From contig DAXT01000017.1 in the NCBI GenBank assembly GCA_002506535.1, positions 1 through 64,000 on the forward strand: a DNA stretch of 64,000 nucleotides, read 5' to 3'. The number at the start of each line of letters is the position of its first letter. Positions within the stretch are counted from its first letter, which is position 1. The notes beneath the pieces are model-generated. The model ran no database searches. It had not been told where the DNA came from and was given only the letters and a program-made list of their open reading frames with translations. This DNA is from Methanothrix harundinacea (lineage in GTDB: Archaea; Halobacteriota; Methanosarcinia; Methanotrichales; Methanotrichaceae). Shown one piece after another: positions 24,398 to 33,192 of the stretch. The translations under genes and the position numbers were made by a program.

Positions 24398-26005
24398 TCA
24401 GACGAACCCCTTGACCATATAAGGTTCTCGAAGCTCATAGCCGTGGCGGCGGTAATAGGGTCGAGCCCCGATGCCGCTGGTGATGATCAGCGAGTCGTAT
24501 CCCGCCCCCAGGGAGATCTCCTCCGCCTCGGCGAGGAGGCTTGATCCCAGGCCCCGGTGCTGCCATCCCCCCCTCTCTCCCAGGGGGGTCATGGGGCCGT
24601 AGACGTGAAGCTCCCTGACCCGGGCCTCCTCTTTCAGCCTCAGCCTCAAAAAGGCCGCCAGGGTCCCGTCATCCGTCTCATAAGAGAGGAACCGCTCCTC
24701 GCCCTCGCAGGCCCGGTATACCAACTCTTTTTCGGATACCTCCGTCTCTTCGGATACGCCCCGAAGCCCCGCCTCCCTGCACCTGATGCACCGGCAGGAC
24801 CCTCCCCTCGCGAGGAGCCTCTCCTTTGCCAGCTGGCGCAGGTTGCTCTTCCTGACCCCTGCGGCTATCGCCGGGGCTGGTATGTCCCTCTGGACCCGCT
24901 GGAGCCTCACGTAGGGGGGGATCATCTCCTTGATCCGGGATAAGAGCTCCGCCGCCTCATCGTCCCCCAGGGGCTCGTACTCGCCCCGGAGGTAGAGGTC
25001 GTATAGCTCGGTTCCCTCCACCACCAGGGCGGGATAGATCTTGAGGTAGTCGGGCCTCCAATCCTCCCCATCGAAGAGCGCCCGGAAAGAGGCGAGGTCC
25101 CGATGAAGGTCGGAGCCGGGGAGCCCCGGCATCATGTGAAACCCCACCTTCAGCCCCGCATCTCTGAGGGCCCGGTTCGCCTCTACGGCGTCCCGGACTG
25201 AATGGCCCCGCCTCATCTTCCCGAGAAGATCGTCGTCGGTGGACTGGACCCCCAGCTCCACCTTCGTCCCGCCCAGAAGGAGCATATTTCGTATGGAGGT
25301 CGGACCGCACCAGTCGGGCCTCGTCTCGAAGGTGGTGCCGACGTTTCTGACCCGGGACGATTCGTTAGCCGCCGCGACTTCACGAAAGCTCCTCTGACCC
25401 CCTCTGGACTCTGGAAATGTCGCCGTCCCGTCCCTGCCGGGATGGTCGTTCATCGCCTCAAGGCACCTCTTCACAAACCAGGTCTGATAGCCGAGAGGCC
25501 TGGAGGTTATCGTCCCGCCCATGACGATAAGGTCGACCTTGTCCACGGGGTGGCCGATCTCCTCAAGCTGGCGGAGGCGGGCCCTCACCTGGAGGTAGGG
25601 GTCGTAGCCGTGCTGGATCGCCCGCATCGCCGCCGGCTCCCGCCCGGTGTAGCTCTGGGGCGTCGGACTTCCGTCCCGGCGGCCGACGCCCCCGGGGCAG
25701 GGGACGCAGATGCCGTGAGGACATGGAGCGGGAGATGTCATGGCAGCCACCACCGCTACCCCTGATAAGGTTCGAGTCGGCTTTCTCACCAGGAGCTTCA
25801 GCCGGGGCCGCTCACTTTCATCGGCCTCGGCGAGGATATCGGCGTTCTTCGGGAGGTCCGATAGGCCGAACTTGCGGCCGGCCTTCCTTTTCCATCTATC
25901 GAGATCGGCCTCGCTCGTGATCTCCCCGGCGAGGACGGCGTCGACGATCTCCCGGAGTGCCGCCTTAACCTCTCGATCCGCTCTAAGCCCCCGGTCCGTC
26001 TTCAC
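24398..26005 (-). CDS. elp3: Elp3-like radical SAM/acetyltransferase for tRNA U34
   Basis: Archaeal Elp3 uses a radical SAM domain and a GNAT domain with acetyl-CoA to make carboxymethyl-type modifications at wobble uridine. The cluster cysteines lie in PCPHGICVPCPGG (C-x4-C-x2-C). The radical SAM core continues through MGGTITSRPLGYQ and ETRPDW. A zinc-binding CRCIRCREAG lies near residue 405, and the C-terminal GNAT domain contains RGLGSSLLAEAEEI. The GTG at 26005 overlaps the nitroreductase stop as GTGA and gives 535 residues. A longer version from 26074 would overlap the upstream gene by 73 bases and is less likely. Confidence 0.92.
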   Translation of the reverse strand: MKTDRGLRADREVKAALREIVDAVLAGEITSEADLDRWKRKAGRKFGLSDLPKNADILAEADESERPRLKLLVRKPTRTLSGVAVVAAMTSPAPCPHGICVPCPGGVGRRDGSPTPQSYTGREPAAMRAIQHGYDPYLQVRARLRQLEEIGHPVDKVDLIVMGGTITSRPLGYQTWFVKRCLEAMNDHPGRDGTATFPESRGGQRSFREVAAANESSRVRNVGTTFETRPDWCGPTSIRNMLLLGGTKVELGVQSTDDDLLGKMRRGHSVRDAVEANRALRDAGLKVGFHMMPGLPGSDLHRDLASFRALFDGEDWRPDYLKIYPALVVEGTELYDLYLRGEYEPLGDDEAAELLSRIKEMIPPYVRLQRVQRDIPAPAIAAGVRKSNLRQLAKERLLARGGSCRCIRCREAGLRGVSEETEVSEKELVYRACEGEERFLSYETDDGTLAAFLRLRLKEEARVRELHVYGPMTPLGERGGWQHRGLGSSLLAEAEEISLGAGYDSLIITSGIGARPYYRRHGYELREPYMVKGFV

Positions 26006-26520
26006 CCCTCGATCCAGTGGACTGCCTCCGTCATATCCCGTCCCGGGGGGGTGGGGGGCGTCTCGGCGGGCCACCCTATGGGGACGATCGCCGTGGGGAC
26101 GAGGCGGCGGGGGAGGCTCAGGATCTCCCTCACCATCAGCTCGTCGAAGGCGCCGGTCCAGCAGCCCCCAAGCCCCATATCGAAGGCGGCGAGGAGGAGG
26201 CAGGTCGTCGCGGAGGCGGCGTCCTGGATCGAGTAGAGCCCTCCCCGGTCGCCGTACCTCCTCCCTGACCGGGCCGGATCCGCGCAGACGACGATGACGA
26301 CGGGGGCGGCCGCCACGTGCTCCTGACCGAAGGCGGCGGCGGCGAGGGCTGCCTTCAGCTCGGGGCGGGCGACGACGTAGTACTCCCTCGCCCTGAGGTT
26401 TCCGGCGGAGGGGGCGGTCTCGGCCGCATCGATGAGGGAGGCGACCAGCTCCCGCTCGACGGGGCGGTCGGCGTACCTCCTCACCGACCTTCTCCCCTCC
26501 AGGAGTTCTTTAAAGTTCAT
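26002..26520 (-). CDS. Nitroreductase family flavoprotein
   Basis: This 172-residue FMN-dependent oxidoreductase begins MNFKELLEGRRSVRRYADRP, the standard nitroreductase N-terminus, and keeps ETAPSAGNLRAREYYVV and LGGCWTGAFDE. The family reduces nitro compounds, quinones or flavins; the substrate is unknown here. ATG at 26520 is chosen over upstream ATG codons because the family signature starts there. The stop overlaps the elp3 start by four bases, so the two are likely co-translated even though no functional link is known. Confidence 0.9.
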   Translation of the reverse strand: MNFKELLEGRRSVRRYADRPVERELVASLIDAAETAPSAGNLRAREYYVVARPELKAALAAAAFGQEHVAAAPVVIVVCADPARSGRRYGDRGGLYSIQDAASATTCLLLAAFDMGLGGCWTGAFDELMVREILSLPRRLVPTAIVPIGWPAETPPTPPGRDMTEAVHWIEG

Positions 26521-26635
26521 CGGCCTTCTATCGCCCCCGGGGATATTAAAATTTCTGATGGAGCCGCAGACGAAGGTCGAGACGGGAAAAGATAAAAGCC
26601 CCGAAGGCACCCTTTCGGGAAAGGTGTTCAGATCC

Positions 26636-27508
26636 ATGATCGATATCGCCATTCCAAAGGGGAGCCTTCAGAACCAGACCCTCCAGCTCTTCGCTCAGGC
26701 AGGGCTTGAGATCAAGAGGACGGAGAGGGAGTACAACGCTCGGATCGACGATCCCAGGGTGGGGAAGGTGAAGATCCTCCGCCCCCAGGAGATCCCCACA
26801 TACGTCGCCAAGGGATACTTCGACCTGGGGATCAGCGGGACCGACTGGGTGGTGGAGTCGGAGGCAGACGTCGTCACCGTGGCGGAGCTCGACTACGGCA
26901 AGCAGGGGCCGGGGAAGGTGAAGGTCGTCGTCGCCGTCCCCGAGGCCCAGGAGGCCGCCTCCGCGAGGGACGTCATCCCAGGCTCCAGGATCTCGACGGA
27001 GTACCCCCACATCACAAAGAAGTTCTTCGCGGGCCTTGGGATCCCCGTAGAGGTGGAGTACTCCTACGGGGCGACGGAGGCGAAGGTCCCGCAGCTCGCC
27101 GACGCCGTCGTCGACCTGACGGAGACCGGCTCGACCCTCGTCAAGAACGGCCTGAAGATCGTCGACGTAATCCTGGAGTCTACCTCGGAGCTGATCGCAA
27201 ATAAGGCGAGCTGGGCCGACCCGGTGAAGAGAGAGGAGATCGAGGCGATCGAGACGATGCTCTTCGCCGTGACGAGGGCGAGGGGGAAGGTCTTGATCGC
27301 CCTGAACGTTCCCGAGGATCAGATCGAGGAGGTGATCGCCCTTCTTCCCAGCATGAAGAGGCCGACGGTCTCGAAGCTCTACAACTCCGGGTACTACGCC
27401 GTCCAGTCCGTCGTCGACCGATCGGGGATTAACCTCCTTATCCCCAGGCTCAAGAAGGCCGGGGCCGAGGATATCATCGAGGTCGCCATATCGAAGATCG
27501 TGCCCTGA
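26636..27508 (+). CDS. hisG: ATP phosphoribosyltransferase, long form
   Basis: HisG catalyses the first committed step of histidine synthesis, joining PRPP and ATP. The 290-residue protein starts MIDIAIPKGSLQNQTLQLFA and contains GYFDLGISGTDWVVE and the PRPP loop DLTETGSTLVKNGLKIV (about residues 160-176). The length shows the long form with the C-terminal ACT-like domain that mediates histidine feedback inhibition without HisZ. The frame is open upstream to about 26432, but the family start fixes ATG 26636. No other his biosynthetic gene is adjacent. Confidence 0.95.
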   Translation: MIDIAIPKGSLQNQTLQLFAQAGLEIKRTEREYNARIDDPRVGKVKILRPQEIPTYVAKGYFDLGISGTDWVVESEADVVTVAELDYGKQGPGKVKVVVAVPEAQEAASARDVIPGSRISTEYPHITKKFFAGLGIPVEVEYSYGATEAKVPQLADAVVDLTETGSTLVKNGLKIVDVILESTSELIANKASWADPVKREEIEAIETMLFAVTRARGKVLIALNVPEDQIEEVIALLPSMKRPTVSKLYNSGYYAVQSVVDRSGINLLIPRLKKAGAEDIIEVAISKIVP

Positions 27509-27581
27509 GGAGAAGGCGAGGAAGGGAAGAGGAAGGGAAGGGACAAGGACGATAAGAGCGGCGTAAAAGGAAGCTTGTGGT

Positions 27582-27659
27582 TGGCGGGCGTGAAGGGATT
27601 CGAACCCTTGATCTACAGCTTAGGAGGCTGCCGCCTTGTCCTGGCTAGGCTACACGCCC
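27582..27659 (-). tRNA. tRNA-Arg (anticodon CCT)
   Basis: The minus strand folds into a complete cloverleaf: acceptor GGGCGTG paired with CACGCCC, D-stem GCCT/AGGC, and anticodon stem GCAGC/GCTGT with loop CTCCTAA. The variable loop has five bases, and the T-arm is AAGGG-TTCGAAT-CCCTT. The anticodon CCT reads AGG arginine codons, which are abundant in these genes. The discriminator is G and the CCA end is encoded. There is no intron. Confidence 0.97.
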
Positions 27660-27680
27660 ACGACGGCTTTCAGGAGGGGG

Positions 27681-27700
27681 AAACTCGTATATCAAGGTTT
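27681..27700 (-). promoter_or_regulatory. TATA/BRE promoter of tRNA-Arg
   Basis: On the minus strand AAACCTTGATATACGAG lies centred about 31 bases before the tRNA 5' end. This is the usual place of a TATA box with purine-rich BRE for a stable RNA with a few-base leader. Confidence 0.6.
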
Positions 27701-27834
27701 CCGGCGGGGTTCGGTGGAGGGTGACGACGGCGTTCGCTGTCTCGTGGACCTTCGACTCCCTCGCGCCATAGGAGTAAACGATTCAGGCTTCCGTTTTAGC
27801 TTATATTCGAATCCTGATGGATTTCTACGAATCG

Positions 27835-29718
27835 TTATTTTTGATTATTTACTTCCCAATTATTATCTTTTAATATAATCTTTATTAATTCTATTAAGCA
27901 TAAAAGAGCAGGTGTTATTAACAATAATGATATCTGCAATATGATTATTGGTAGTAAAATTTTAATCGAGTCTGAATCTATCGAAATATCTACGTAATCT
28001 AAGTTGAAATTTGCAGATGTACCGATGGATAGACCTACTAATGAGATGACAACAATTAAGCCGTATAAATACGAGAACTGAAGTATTACTCGATTGGCGG
28101 ATGTCTTAGATCCCATTAACCCTTTGTTAATGGACGCCCCCCACATAGCTACAATCGCAAGAATGGTAGCGAATACTTGTGCGCTTGTGCTATAATACCA
28201 ATGCAGATGATCTGGATTCAACTGAATTAGGTCGGAAAGGAGTGTAATAGAAAACCAAGCTATTCCAGCCATCCCAATAGAATTGTATTGATAAAGAGAG
28301 AAGTTTGTCGATTTATCAAAGCTCCTTTCTGTAAAATATATAATAAATATAAAAACTATAAAATAAATATAGAATTGAAAGAATGGAAGAGATCGGAAGG
28401 CTATCGGACCCGTTATACCCAAATAGCTAATTAACGGATAATCAGGGACATAAAAAGTTTTGCTTTCATATAGAAATCTATAAAATTCAATGAAAAGATA
28501 TACAATAATGACAGGCATCAAATTGAATATTAGATTGAATATTAGATAGAATAATAATTTTAATTTGAATAATAATTTTAATTTGAATAATAATTTTAAT
28601 AATTTTCTAATTCGGGTATTCTCTATTGAATCAGCTATATTATTACATTTGGAGATAAAGGTAGATTTAATATACTTCATAGTAGATCTTATTCTATTTA
28701 ATACCCGACGAAGAACTAATATTCTATCTAATAGCCAACGAACAAATATGTATATAATCGCGAGTAATAAAATTATTTTAACTAAATTAGATATATTTTT
28801 TCTATAATATTCGTCGTCGTTGATAATTAAAGAATCTATTTCAATAATCTCTCCATTTGTTCCTCGAAATTTTGGATGAACTTCTTTACTATAATTTATA
28901 TCGCCATCCATGACTCTAACTTTGAATAGATTATAGGTTTGATATTCCGCAGGTGGAAAATAATTTACCATATCTAACGTGTGGTTTGGATTATCAACTA
29001 GTGGTAACGTATAGTTTTTAATTGTCCATTCATATTTTAATTCGTTTATAGGGGTCTCAATGTCATATCCATCACAGATCAAATTAAAACCAATTGATCT
29101 ATTTTTTAAATATAATTTATTATTATATATTAGATTGATCGAATCGGCCTCTATGGGTTCGCCGATTGGCACGAGGTCAATATATGCCGATGTAATATTT
29201 GGGCGGTTGTTTTTTATTTCAAGTTTAGAGAATTTTTGTGACCCAATGTTTCTACCATCTGGGTAGGTAATTTTAAATGAATTCGGTTTATGGATTGTAG
29301 ATTCTCCCACTGGAGCATTACTATTTACTGAAGCAATAAAAGAGATATTTTTTGATTCTCCCGGATTGAAGTTATTTTCGTTTATATGATATTTTCCGCC
29401 TACCTGTGAACGGACGCCACCAGATGTATTTATATCTATTATATTAATATAATTAAAAAACTCCAATTCTATTTTAATCGATGACAAGGTTCTAGAGCCA
29501 TTATTTGTAATGATATAGTTTATTTCTATATTGTTGTTTCTAAACACCTCAGTTTCATTGATCACCATAGATACATCGATACAGTTAGGGGAGGTTCCTT
29601 TGCTCGTCGAAAAATGCTTCCCAATAAAATTGGGCAATCCTTGTCCTATACAGGAATTGGATAATAATAATAATAATAATAATAAGCATATTAATAATAT
29701 TTTATACAATTTCTTCAT
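27835..29718 (-). CDS. AT-rich multi-pass membrane protein with extracellular domain
   Basis: This 627-residue protein is encoded by very AT-rich DNA. Residues 1-23 are a signal peptide whose core is eight TTA-encoded leucines, followed by SNSC, a weak lipobox. Residues 25-305 are an Asn-rich extracellular beta domain resembling CARDB/DUF11-type repeats (NNNIEINYIITNNGSRTL, NPGESKNISFIASVNSNAPV). Around seven membrane helices follow from about residue 310, including KIILLLAIIYIFVRWLL. A helix-rich linker has repeated LLFKLK units near residue 380. The function is unknown. It overlaps the upstream gene by four bases (ATGA), so the two are coupled. Confidence 0.78.
   Translation of the reverse strand: MKKLYKILLICLLLLLLLLSNSCIGQGLPNFIGKHFSTSKGTSPNCIDVSMVINETEVFRNNNIEINYIITNNGSRTLSSIKIELEFFNYINIIDINTSGGVRSQVGGKYHINENNFNPGESKNISFIASVNSNAPVGESTIHKPNSFKITYPDGRNIGSQKFSKLEIKNNRPNITSAYIDLVPIGEPIEADSINLIYNNKLYLKNRSIGFNLICDGYDIETPINELKYEWTIKNYTLPLVDNPNHTLDMVNYFPPAEYQTYNLFKVRVMDGDINYSKEVHPKFRGTNGEIIEIDSLIINDDEYYRKNISNLVKIILLLAIIYIFVRWLLDRILVLRRVLNRIRSTMKYIKSTFISKCNNIADSIENTRIRKLLKLLFKLKLLFKLKLLFYLIFNLIFNLMPVIIVYLFIEFYRFLYESKTFYVPDYPLISYLGITGPIAFRSLPFFQFYIYFIVFIFIIYFTERSFDKSTNFSLYQYNSIGMAGIAWFSITLLSDLIQLNPDHLHWYYSTSAQVFATILAIVAMWGASINKGLMGSKTSANRVILQFSYLYGLIVVISLVGLSIGTSANFNLDYVDISIDSDSIKILLPIIILQISLLLITPALLCLIELIKIILKDNNWEVNNQK
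28550..28600. repeat. In-frame 18-bp tandem repeat, 2.8 copies
   Basis: The unit AATAATAATTTTAATTTG recurs at 28550, 28568 and 28586 (last copy 15 bases). On the coding strand it specifies the repeated hexapeptide LLFKLK of the membrane protein. Just before it, 28522-28545 holds two copies of ATTGAATATTAG, also in frame. Copy-number changes would alter the protein by six or four residues without breaking it. Confidence 0.9.
29661..29684. repeat. Trinucleotide repeat, eight units (TTA on coding strand)
   Basis: Eight perfect ATA/TTA units encode eight consecutive leucines in the signal-peptide core of the membrane protein starting at 29718. Slippage would change the length of the hydrophobic core one residue at a time while keeping the frame. 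Confidence 0.95.
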
Positions 29719-31853
29719 ATTTGGATTTCACATCCAGGTCTAATTTCACATTTATTCTTTTTAACATAATTATTATAATCATCATCAACATTCGGGTTAT
29801 GGATCCTTAGATCTCTACTATTTTCGCAAATAATACTTTTTAAATTATATCGTGGAATACCATCTATGTCATTGTAGCAAATTGACATGTTACTACTCGC
29901 ATTAATACCTATAGAAATGTTGCCTTTAAAATAATTAGCTATAATTGAACCATCCGCAACGTTATCCGTGATTAGATCACATCCCTTATAATCAGTTCTC
30001 GTTGTGTTGAAGAAATTATTATTTATTTCTAAATTGAAAGTATCCTTTGCATAAATTCCGATACTGGCCATACAATCATTATTTTTAAAGTTTATGAAAT
30101 TATTTGATATTATTTTAGTATTATTGCCTGTGACATTTATTTGATTACAAAAATTCATCAGTGATATATTCTGAATTACGCAATCTTTAGAAGTTATATT
30201 TATTCCTAGATTATTATTTTGGCTCATACTACTGGGGAAGACAACAACCTTATCCCTAGAAGCTCCAATTAATTTTAATGGATAATCTAATAACAAAGTG
30301 GTATTTAGAACATAATTGCCTTCTTTTATTATTATATATCCAATAGATGCATCTCTAGAAATATTAACTGCCTTTACTATGTCGTCACCATCTCTAATAA
30401 TCAATCTGGGGATCAATTCCAGTTTACAGCTTCTAGACTTATTGCTCTGATCAATTGAGTCATAGCAGACGATATACCATGAATAGTTTCCAGGATTCGA
30501 AAAATTGTATGCAAACTTATCCATAGAAACACTGTATTGCTTGTTAATTTTGTTGTGATTTTCATATATGTAAATCTCACAGCCTTCTACAGCTCTATCA
30601 TCTTCGACCTCATAGTAGAATTCGATAGATTTATTCTCGAATATAATAGTAGAATTCTCAATACTAGCGTTAATATATTCTCTATCAATCGACGAAACGT
30701 ATTTAATTATTGGTGGGAAATCTCTTCCGATAAAGAACTCTAGGTTTTCTGAATAAGCAATTTGTGACCCATTATCAACGCATTTTATATAAGCCGTATA
30801 ATTACCCAATAACTCAAAATAAAGAGATATATAATTTTGTGTTTCATCGAGCGAATATGTTTCCGTTTCATTATTGGGGCCAGTAATATGGAACATACTT
30901 TCTACAAGTTCAAGATCGTCAAATAACTCATAATTGAATCCAACACTGACATTATTTAACGCTTGTGGTATATAAAACTCATTAATATCACCTTCCAATT
31001 TGAGTGACGCACTTGGCGGTTCATCTCTCTTTATCGAAATAACTCTCTCTTTAGATTTATAACACTGAGATTGGATTTCATTATCACAACATTTCACGTA
31101 CCATGAATAATCACCAGGTTTAGAAAATAAATATTTGAAATCTTCGATTTCAGTTCCGTTTATATATAGAACGCAATTCACCAAGCTTCTTTGCTTATCT
31201 TCCAAGTGATAAACGAAATCTATTGATCTATTAGTATAATGTAGTGACTTATCAGGCGGTGATGTTAGGTCAATATCAATAATTCGGTGATATTCTATAC
31301 AAACAGCATCGATCCACCCAGCTCCCGTAGATTTGTGTATATTTCCCCCTTCAAATGATTCCTTTTTAAACCTCCATTCAAGATTATGCTCACCTTCACC
31401 AAGTTCAATTTCTTTTGGATGCCAGCTTAAACCATCAGCATCACCACCTAGACCCACCTCTTCCTCATCTACAAGAAATGTAAATTCGCCGATTTTTGTC
31501 CTAACGGAGGAGGTGGGTCTAGGTAGGTTACCTTTCCAAGTGTGATATTCCTGCGCCTTCCACCTAAAACTTACATTTGCAGGTCCGATAACTACTTTGG
31601 AAATGCTGCTCATTTCTCCTGGTCCGATAACCGTAGATTTTATAGAATTCGAGCTTTTATAACCAGGTGAAGTTTGACTCCAGTCGGTGTATCCGAAGTC
31701 ATTAATATCTGTAAGGTTTTCAAAATTATAGCACTCTATTTTCGCTGATGAGTTTAGAACTAATCCCGTGGATGCTAAAAGAAAGAGCAAACTAACAAAT
31801 GATATTATACGATAATAGCGGCCCTCTGAATTACATTTACATCTTATACTCAT
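29715..31853 (-). CDS. Secreted multidomain surface protein with beta-helix
   Basis: This 712-residue protein is encoded by AT-rich DNA. A signal peptide (RIISFVSLLFLLASTGLVLN) is followed by a MAM/lectin-like domain to about residue 190 with VSFRWKAQEYHTWKG and GAGWIDAVCIEYH. Three or four Ig-like modules follow, each ending in a GDYSWYVKCCDN or GNYSWYIVCYDS motif. The C-terminal section from about residue 490 has periapsis-type right-handed beta-helix rungs (NISLMNFCNQINVTGNNTKI). Many N-x-S/T sequons suggest glycosylation. Probably cell-surface adhesion or sheath-associated, by inference. ATG follows TTGGAGG. It is the first gene of a two-gene unit. Confidence 0.8.
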   Translation of the reverse strand: MSIRCKCNSEGRYYRIISFVSLLFLLASTGLVLNSSAKIECYNFENLTDINDFGYTDWSQTSPGYKSSNSIKSTVIGPGEMSSISKVVIGPANVSFRWKAQEYHTWKGNLPRPTSSVRTKIGEFTFLVDEEEVGLGGDADGLSWHPKEIELGEGEHNLEWRFKKESFEGGNIHKSTGAGWIDAVCIEYHRIIDIDLTSPPDKSLHYTNRSIDFVYHLEDKQRSLVNCVLYINGTEIEDFKYLFSKPGDYSWYVKCCDNEIQSQCYKSKERVISIKRDEPPSASLKLEGDINEFYIPQALNNVSVGFNYELFDDLELVESMFHITGPNNETETYSLDETQNYISLYFELLGNYTAYIKCVDNGSQIAYSENLEFFIGRDFPPIIKYVSSIDREYINASIENSTIIFENKSIEFYYEVEDDRAVEGCEIYIYENHNKINKQYSVSMDKFAYNFSNPGNYSWYIVCYDSIDQSNKSRSCKLELIPRLIIRDGDDIVKAVNISRDASIGYIIIKEGNYVLNTTLLLDYPLKLIGASRDKVVVFPSSMSQNNNLGINITSKDCVIQNISLMNFCNQINVTGNNTKIISNNFINFKNNDCMASIGIYAKDTFNLEINNNFFNTTRTDYKGCDLITDNVADGSIIANYFKGNISIGINASSNMSICYNDIDGIPRYNLKSIICENSRDLRIHNPNVDDDYNNYVKKNKCEIRPGCEIQI

Positions 31854-31950
31854 TTATATTAACCTCCAACTTAGATATCATCGTAACGGCCCGATTAAAG
31901 AGCATCTCCTTCAAGCCGATTTAGCTTTCGACCTCCCAATTCTCCTCCTC

Positions 31951-31972
31951 CAAAGCAATATATATGCCTTTT
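31951..31972 (-). promoter_or_regulatory. Probable promoter of the AT-rich surface operon
   Basis: On the minus strand AAGGCATATATATTGCTTTG is a strong TATA element about 105 bases before the ATG at 31853. This implies a leader of about 80 bases with an internal GAGGAGGAG stretch. The real ribosome-binding site, GTTGGAGG, is just before the ATG. Confidence 0.55.
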
Positions 31973-32014
31973 CGTAAACATAGTAGAATATAGCTATAAC
32001 TTTAGCAACAATTT

Positions 32015-32032
32015 TTAACGAATTAGCGTTAA
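32015..32032. repeat. Small inverted repeat TTAACG-6-CGTTAA
   Basis: Perfect six-base arms flank a six-base spacer, and another TTAACG follows at about 32045. It lies about 45 bases upstream (transcription sense) of the surface-operon TATA box, so it could be a binding site for a regulator. It could also be chance in AT-rich DNA. Confidence 0.35.
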
Positions 32033-32178
32033 AGCCTTAAAGACCTTAACGATTCCATCAAAAATCGTTTAGCTCTATTGGTTTAAGAATAAAATGACAC
32101 CGTCATGCACCCCCGCGACACCCCTCAGCCCACACCCTTTCGCAAGAGTGAGGGGTCCCCCACCCCACTCCCCTAACT

Positions 32179-33081
32179 CTATATCCTCAGCTCCCCCTTC
32201 TCGTACAGATCCCGCGCCACCTGCGCGAGCCCCGGCCCCTTCACCTCCTCGCCGTAGGACGGCAGGAGAGCGATCTGCTTATTCGCGAACTTCGTCTTGA
32301 TCTCCTCGATGTATCCTTTCTGCGAGGCTACCCGCCGGCTGCAGTAGTCGCAGTCGCAGGGGGCCATCACGTGGTTGACTATTATGGAGTCGACGGTGAC
32401 CCCGTGGGCCTCGACGGTCTTGATGAGCCGCTCGCTCTCCATCACCGCCGCCTTCTCCGGGATCATGACGACGGAGATGGTGGTGATCTCGGGGTCGATG
32501 AGGGCGTTTCTCATCGTCTCGGCCTTGGTGCGTAGGCGCCGGACCTCCTTGACGACGGAGTCGCCGAAGCCCGGCTCCAGCATGTTGAAGATCCCCGTCC
32601 ACCTCGATTTCATGCCGAGGAGGCGGGTGACGACCCCGGTCGTCACCTCAGGGAGCTTCAGGAGGGGGAGGACGAGGGCGGTGGGGGCGGAGTCGATGAC
32701 GACGACGTCATAATCTCCTTCCATGTAGACGTCGTAGAGCCGGTCCATGAAGATCAGCTCCCCGACCCCGGGGACGGCCCCGAAGTCCTGGGGGCGCACC
32801 TCGAACTGGAACATCTCGAATAATGCTCGAAATAGGCTTTTGTAGGCGGCGTAGAACTTCTCCGCCTCGGCGGCGAGGTCCGGCTCCACGGCGTAGAGGT
32901 TCTCTGCAATGGGCGTTGGCCTATCGCCGATCTCCACCTCCAGGATGTCGGATAGGGAGTGGGCGGGGTCCATCGAGAAGGCGAGGGTCTTCTTGCCGTT
33001 TTGAGAGGTCCATAGCCCCGTCGCCGCCGAGGAGACGCTTTTTCCGACGCCCCCCTTCCCGGCCATGTAGACGAGTCGCAT
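32179..33081 (-). CDS. ArsA/Get3-family ATPase
   Basis: This 300-residue deviant-Walker P-loop ATPase starts RLVYMAGKGGVGKSVSSAAT, the ArsA/Get3/TRC40 signature. It has the switch segment FSMDPAHSLSD and VVVIDSAPTALVLPLL. A CDCDYC cysteine motif near residue 246 matches the zinc-binding CxxC of Get3 dimers. Archaeal members are thought to bind tail-anchored membrane proteins or, in some cases, to energise metalloid export. No arsB or arsR is nearby, favouring the Get3-like role. The methionine-rich client groove helices appear shortened. Confidence 0.85.
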   Translation of the reverse strand: MRLVYMAGKGGVGKSVSSAATGLWTSQNGKKTLAFSMDPAHSLSDILEVEIGDRPTPIAENLYAVEPDLAAEAEKFYAAYKSLFRALFEMFQFEVRPQDFGAVPGVGELIFMDRLYDVYMEGDYDVVVIDSAPTALVLPLLKLPEVTTGVVTRLLGMKSRWTGIFNMLEPGFGDSVVKEVRRLRTKAETMRNALIDPEITTISVVMIPEKAAVMESERLIKTVEAHGVTVDSIIVNHVMAPCDCDYCSRRVASQKGYIEEIKTKFANKQIALLPSYGEEVKGPGLAQVARDLYEKGELRI

Positions 33082-33137
33082 GGATGAGGGGTTGACGGAA
33101 GCGGGATTTACCCCTTTTGCTCTTCGCCGGTGGTCCT

Positions 33138-33171
33138 GGGGGTGGAGGGGGTGGAGGGGGTGGAGAGGGGG
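33138..33171 (+). repeat. G-rich tandem repeat with quadruplex potential
   Basis: The plus strand carries three GGGGGTGGA-type units ending in GAGAGGGGG, giving four or more runs of at least four G separated by one to four bases. It is 22 bases upstream of the TATA box of the methionine adenosyltransferase gene. The run fits the standard G-quadruplex pattern. Confidence 0.8.
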
Positions 33172-33192
33172 AGAAGAGGGGGAAGGCTGCGA

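Larger units (their letters stand above)
31854..32178. other. 325-base AT-rich intergenic region upstream of the surface-gene pair
   Basis: The region separates the divergent-looking AT-rich pair from the GC-rich Get3 gene. It holds a probable promoter for the pair (31951-31972), a leader of roughly 90 bases, and a short inverted repeat at 32015-32032. No coding potential is seen. Composition switches sharply to GC-rich at about 32100, marking the island edge. Confidence 0.6.

Noticed and set aside
26432..26635. A longer HisG start using the open frame upstream of 26636.
   Set aside because: The extra 68 residues overlap the divergent nitroreductase gene and are not part of the HisG family; ATG 26636 gives the conserved start.
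27582..32100. tRNA-Arg as an attachment site for the AT-rich island.
   Set aside because: The island is on the 5' side of the tRNA. I found no repeat of the tRNA 3' end at the far boundary, and there is no integrase or recombinase gene. Acquisition is likely, but not demonstrably by tRNA-targeted integration.
32179..33081. Arsenite efflux ATPase (arsA of an ars operon).
   Set aside because: No arsB, arsR, arsD or arsC lies near, and the CxxC dimer motif fits Get3-like archaeal members better, so the specific arsenic role is not claimed.
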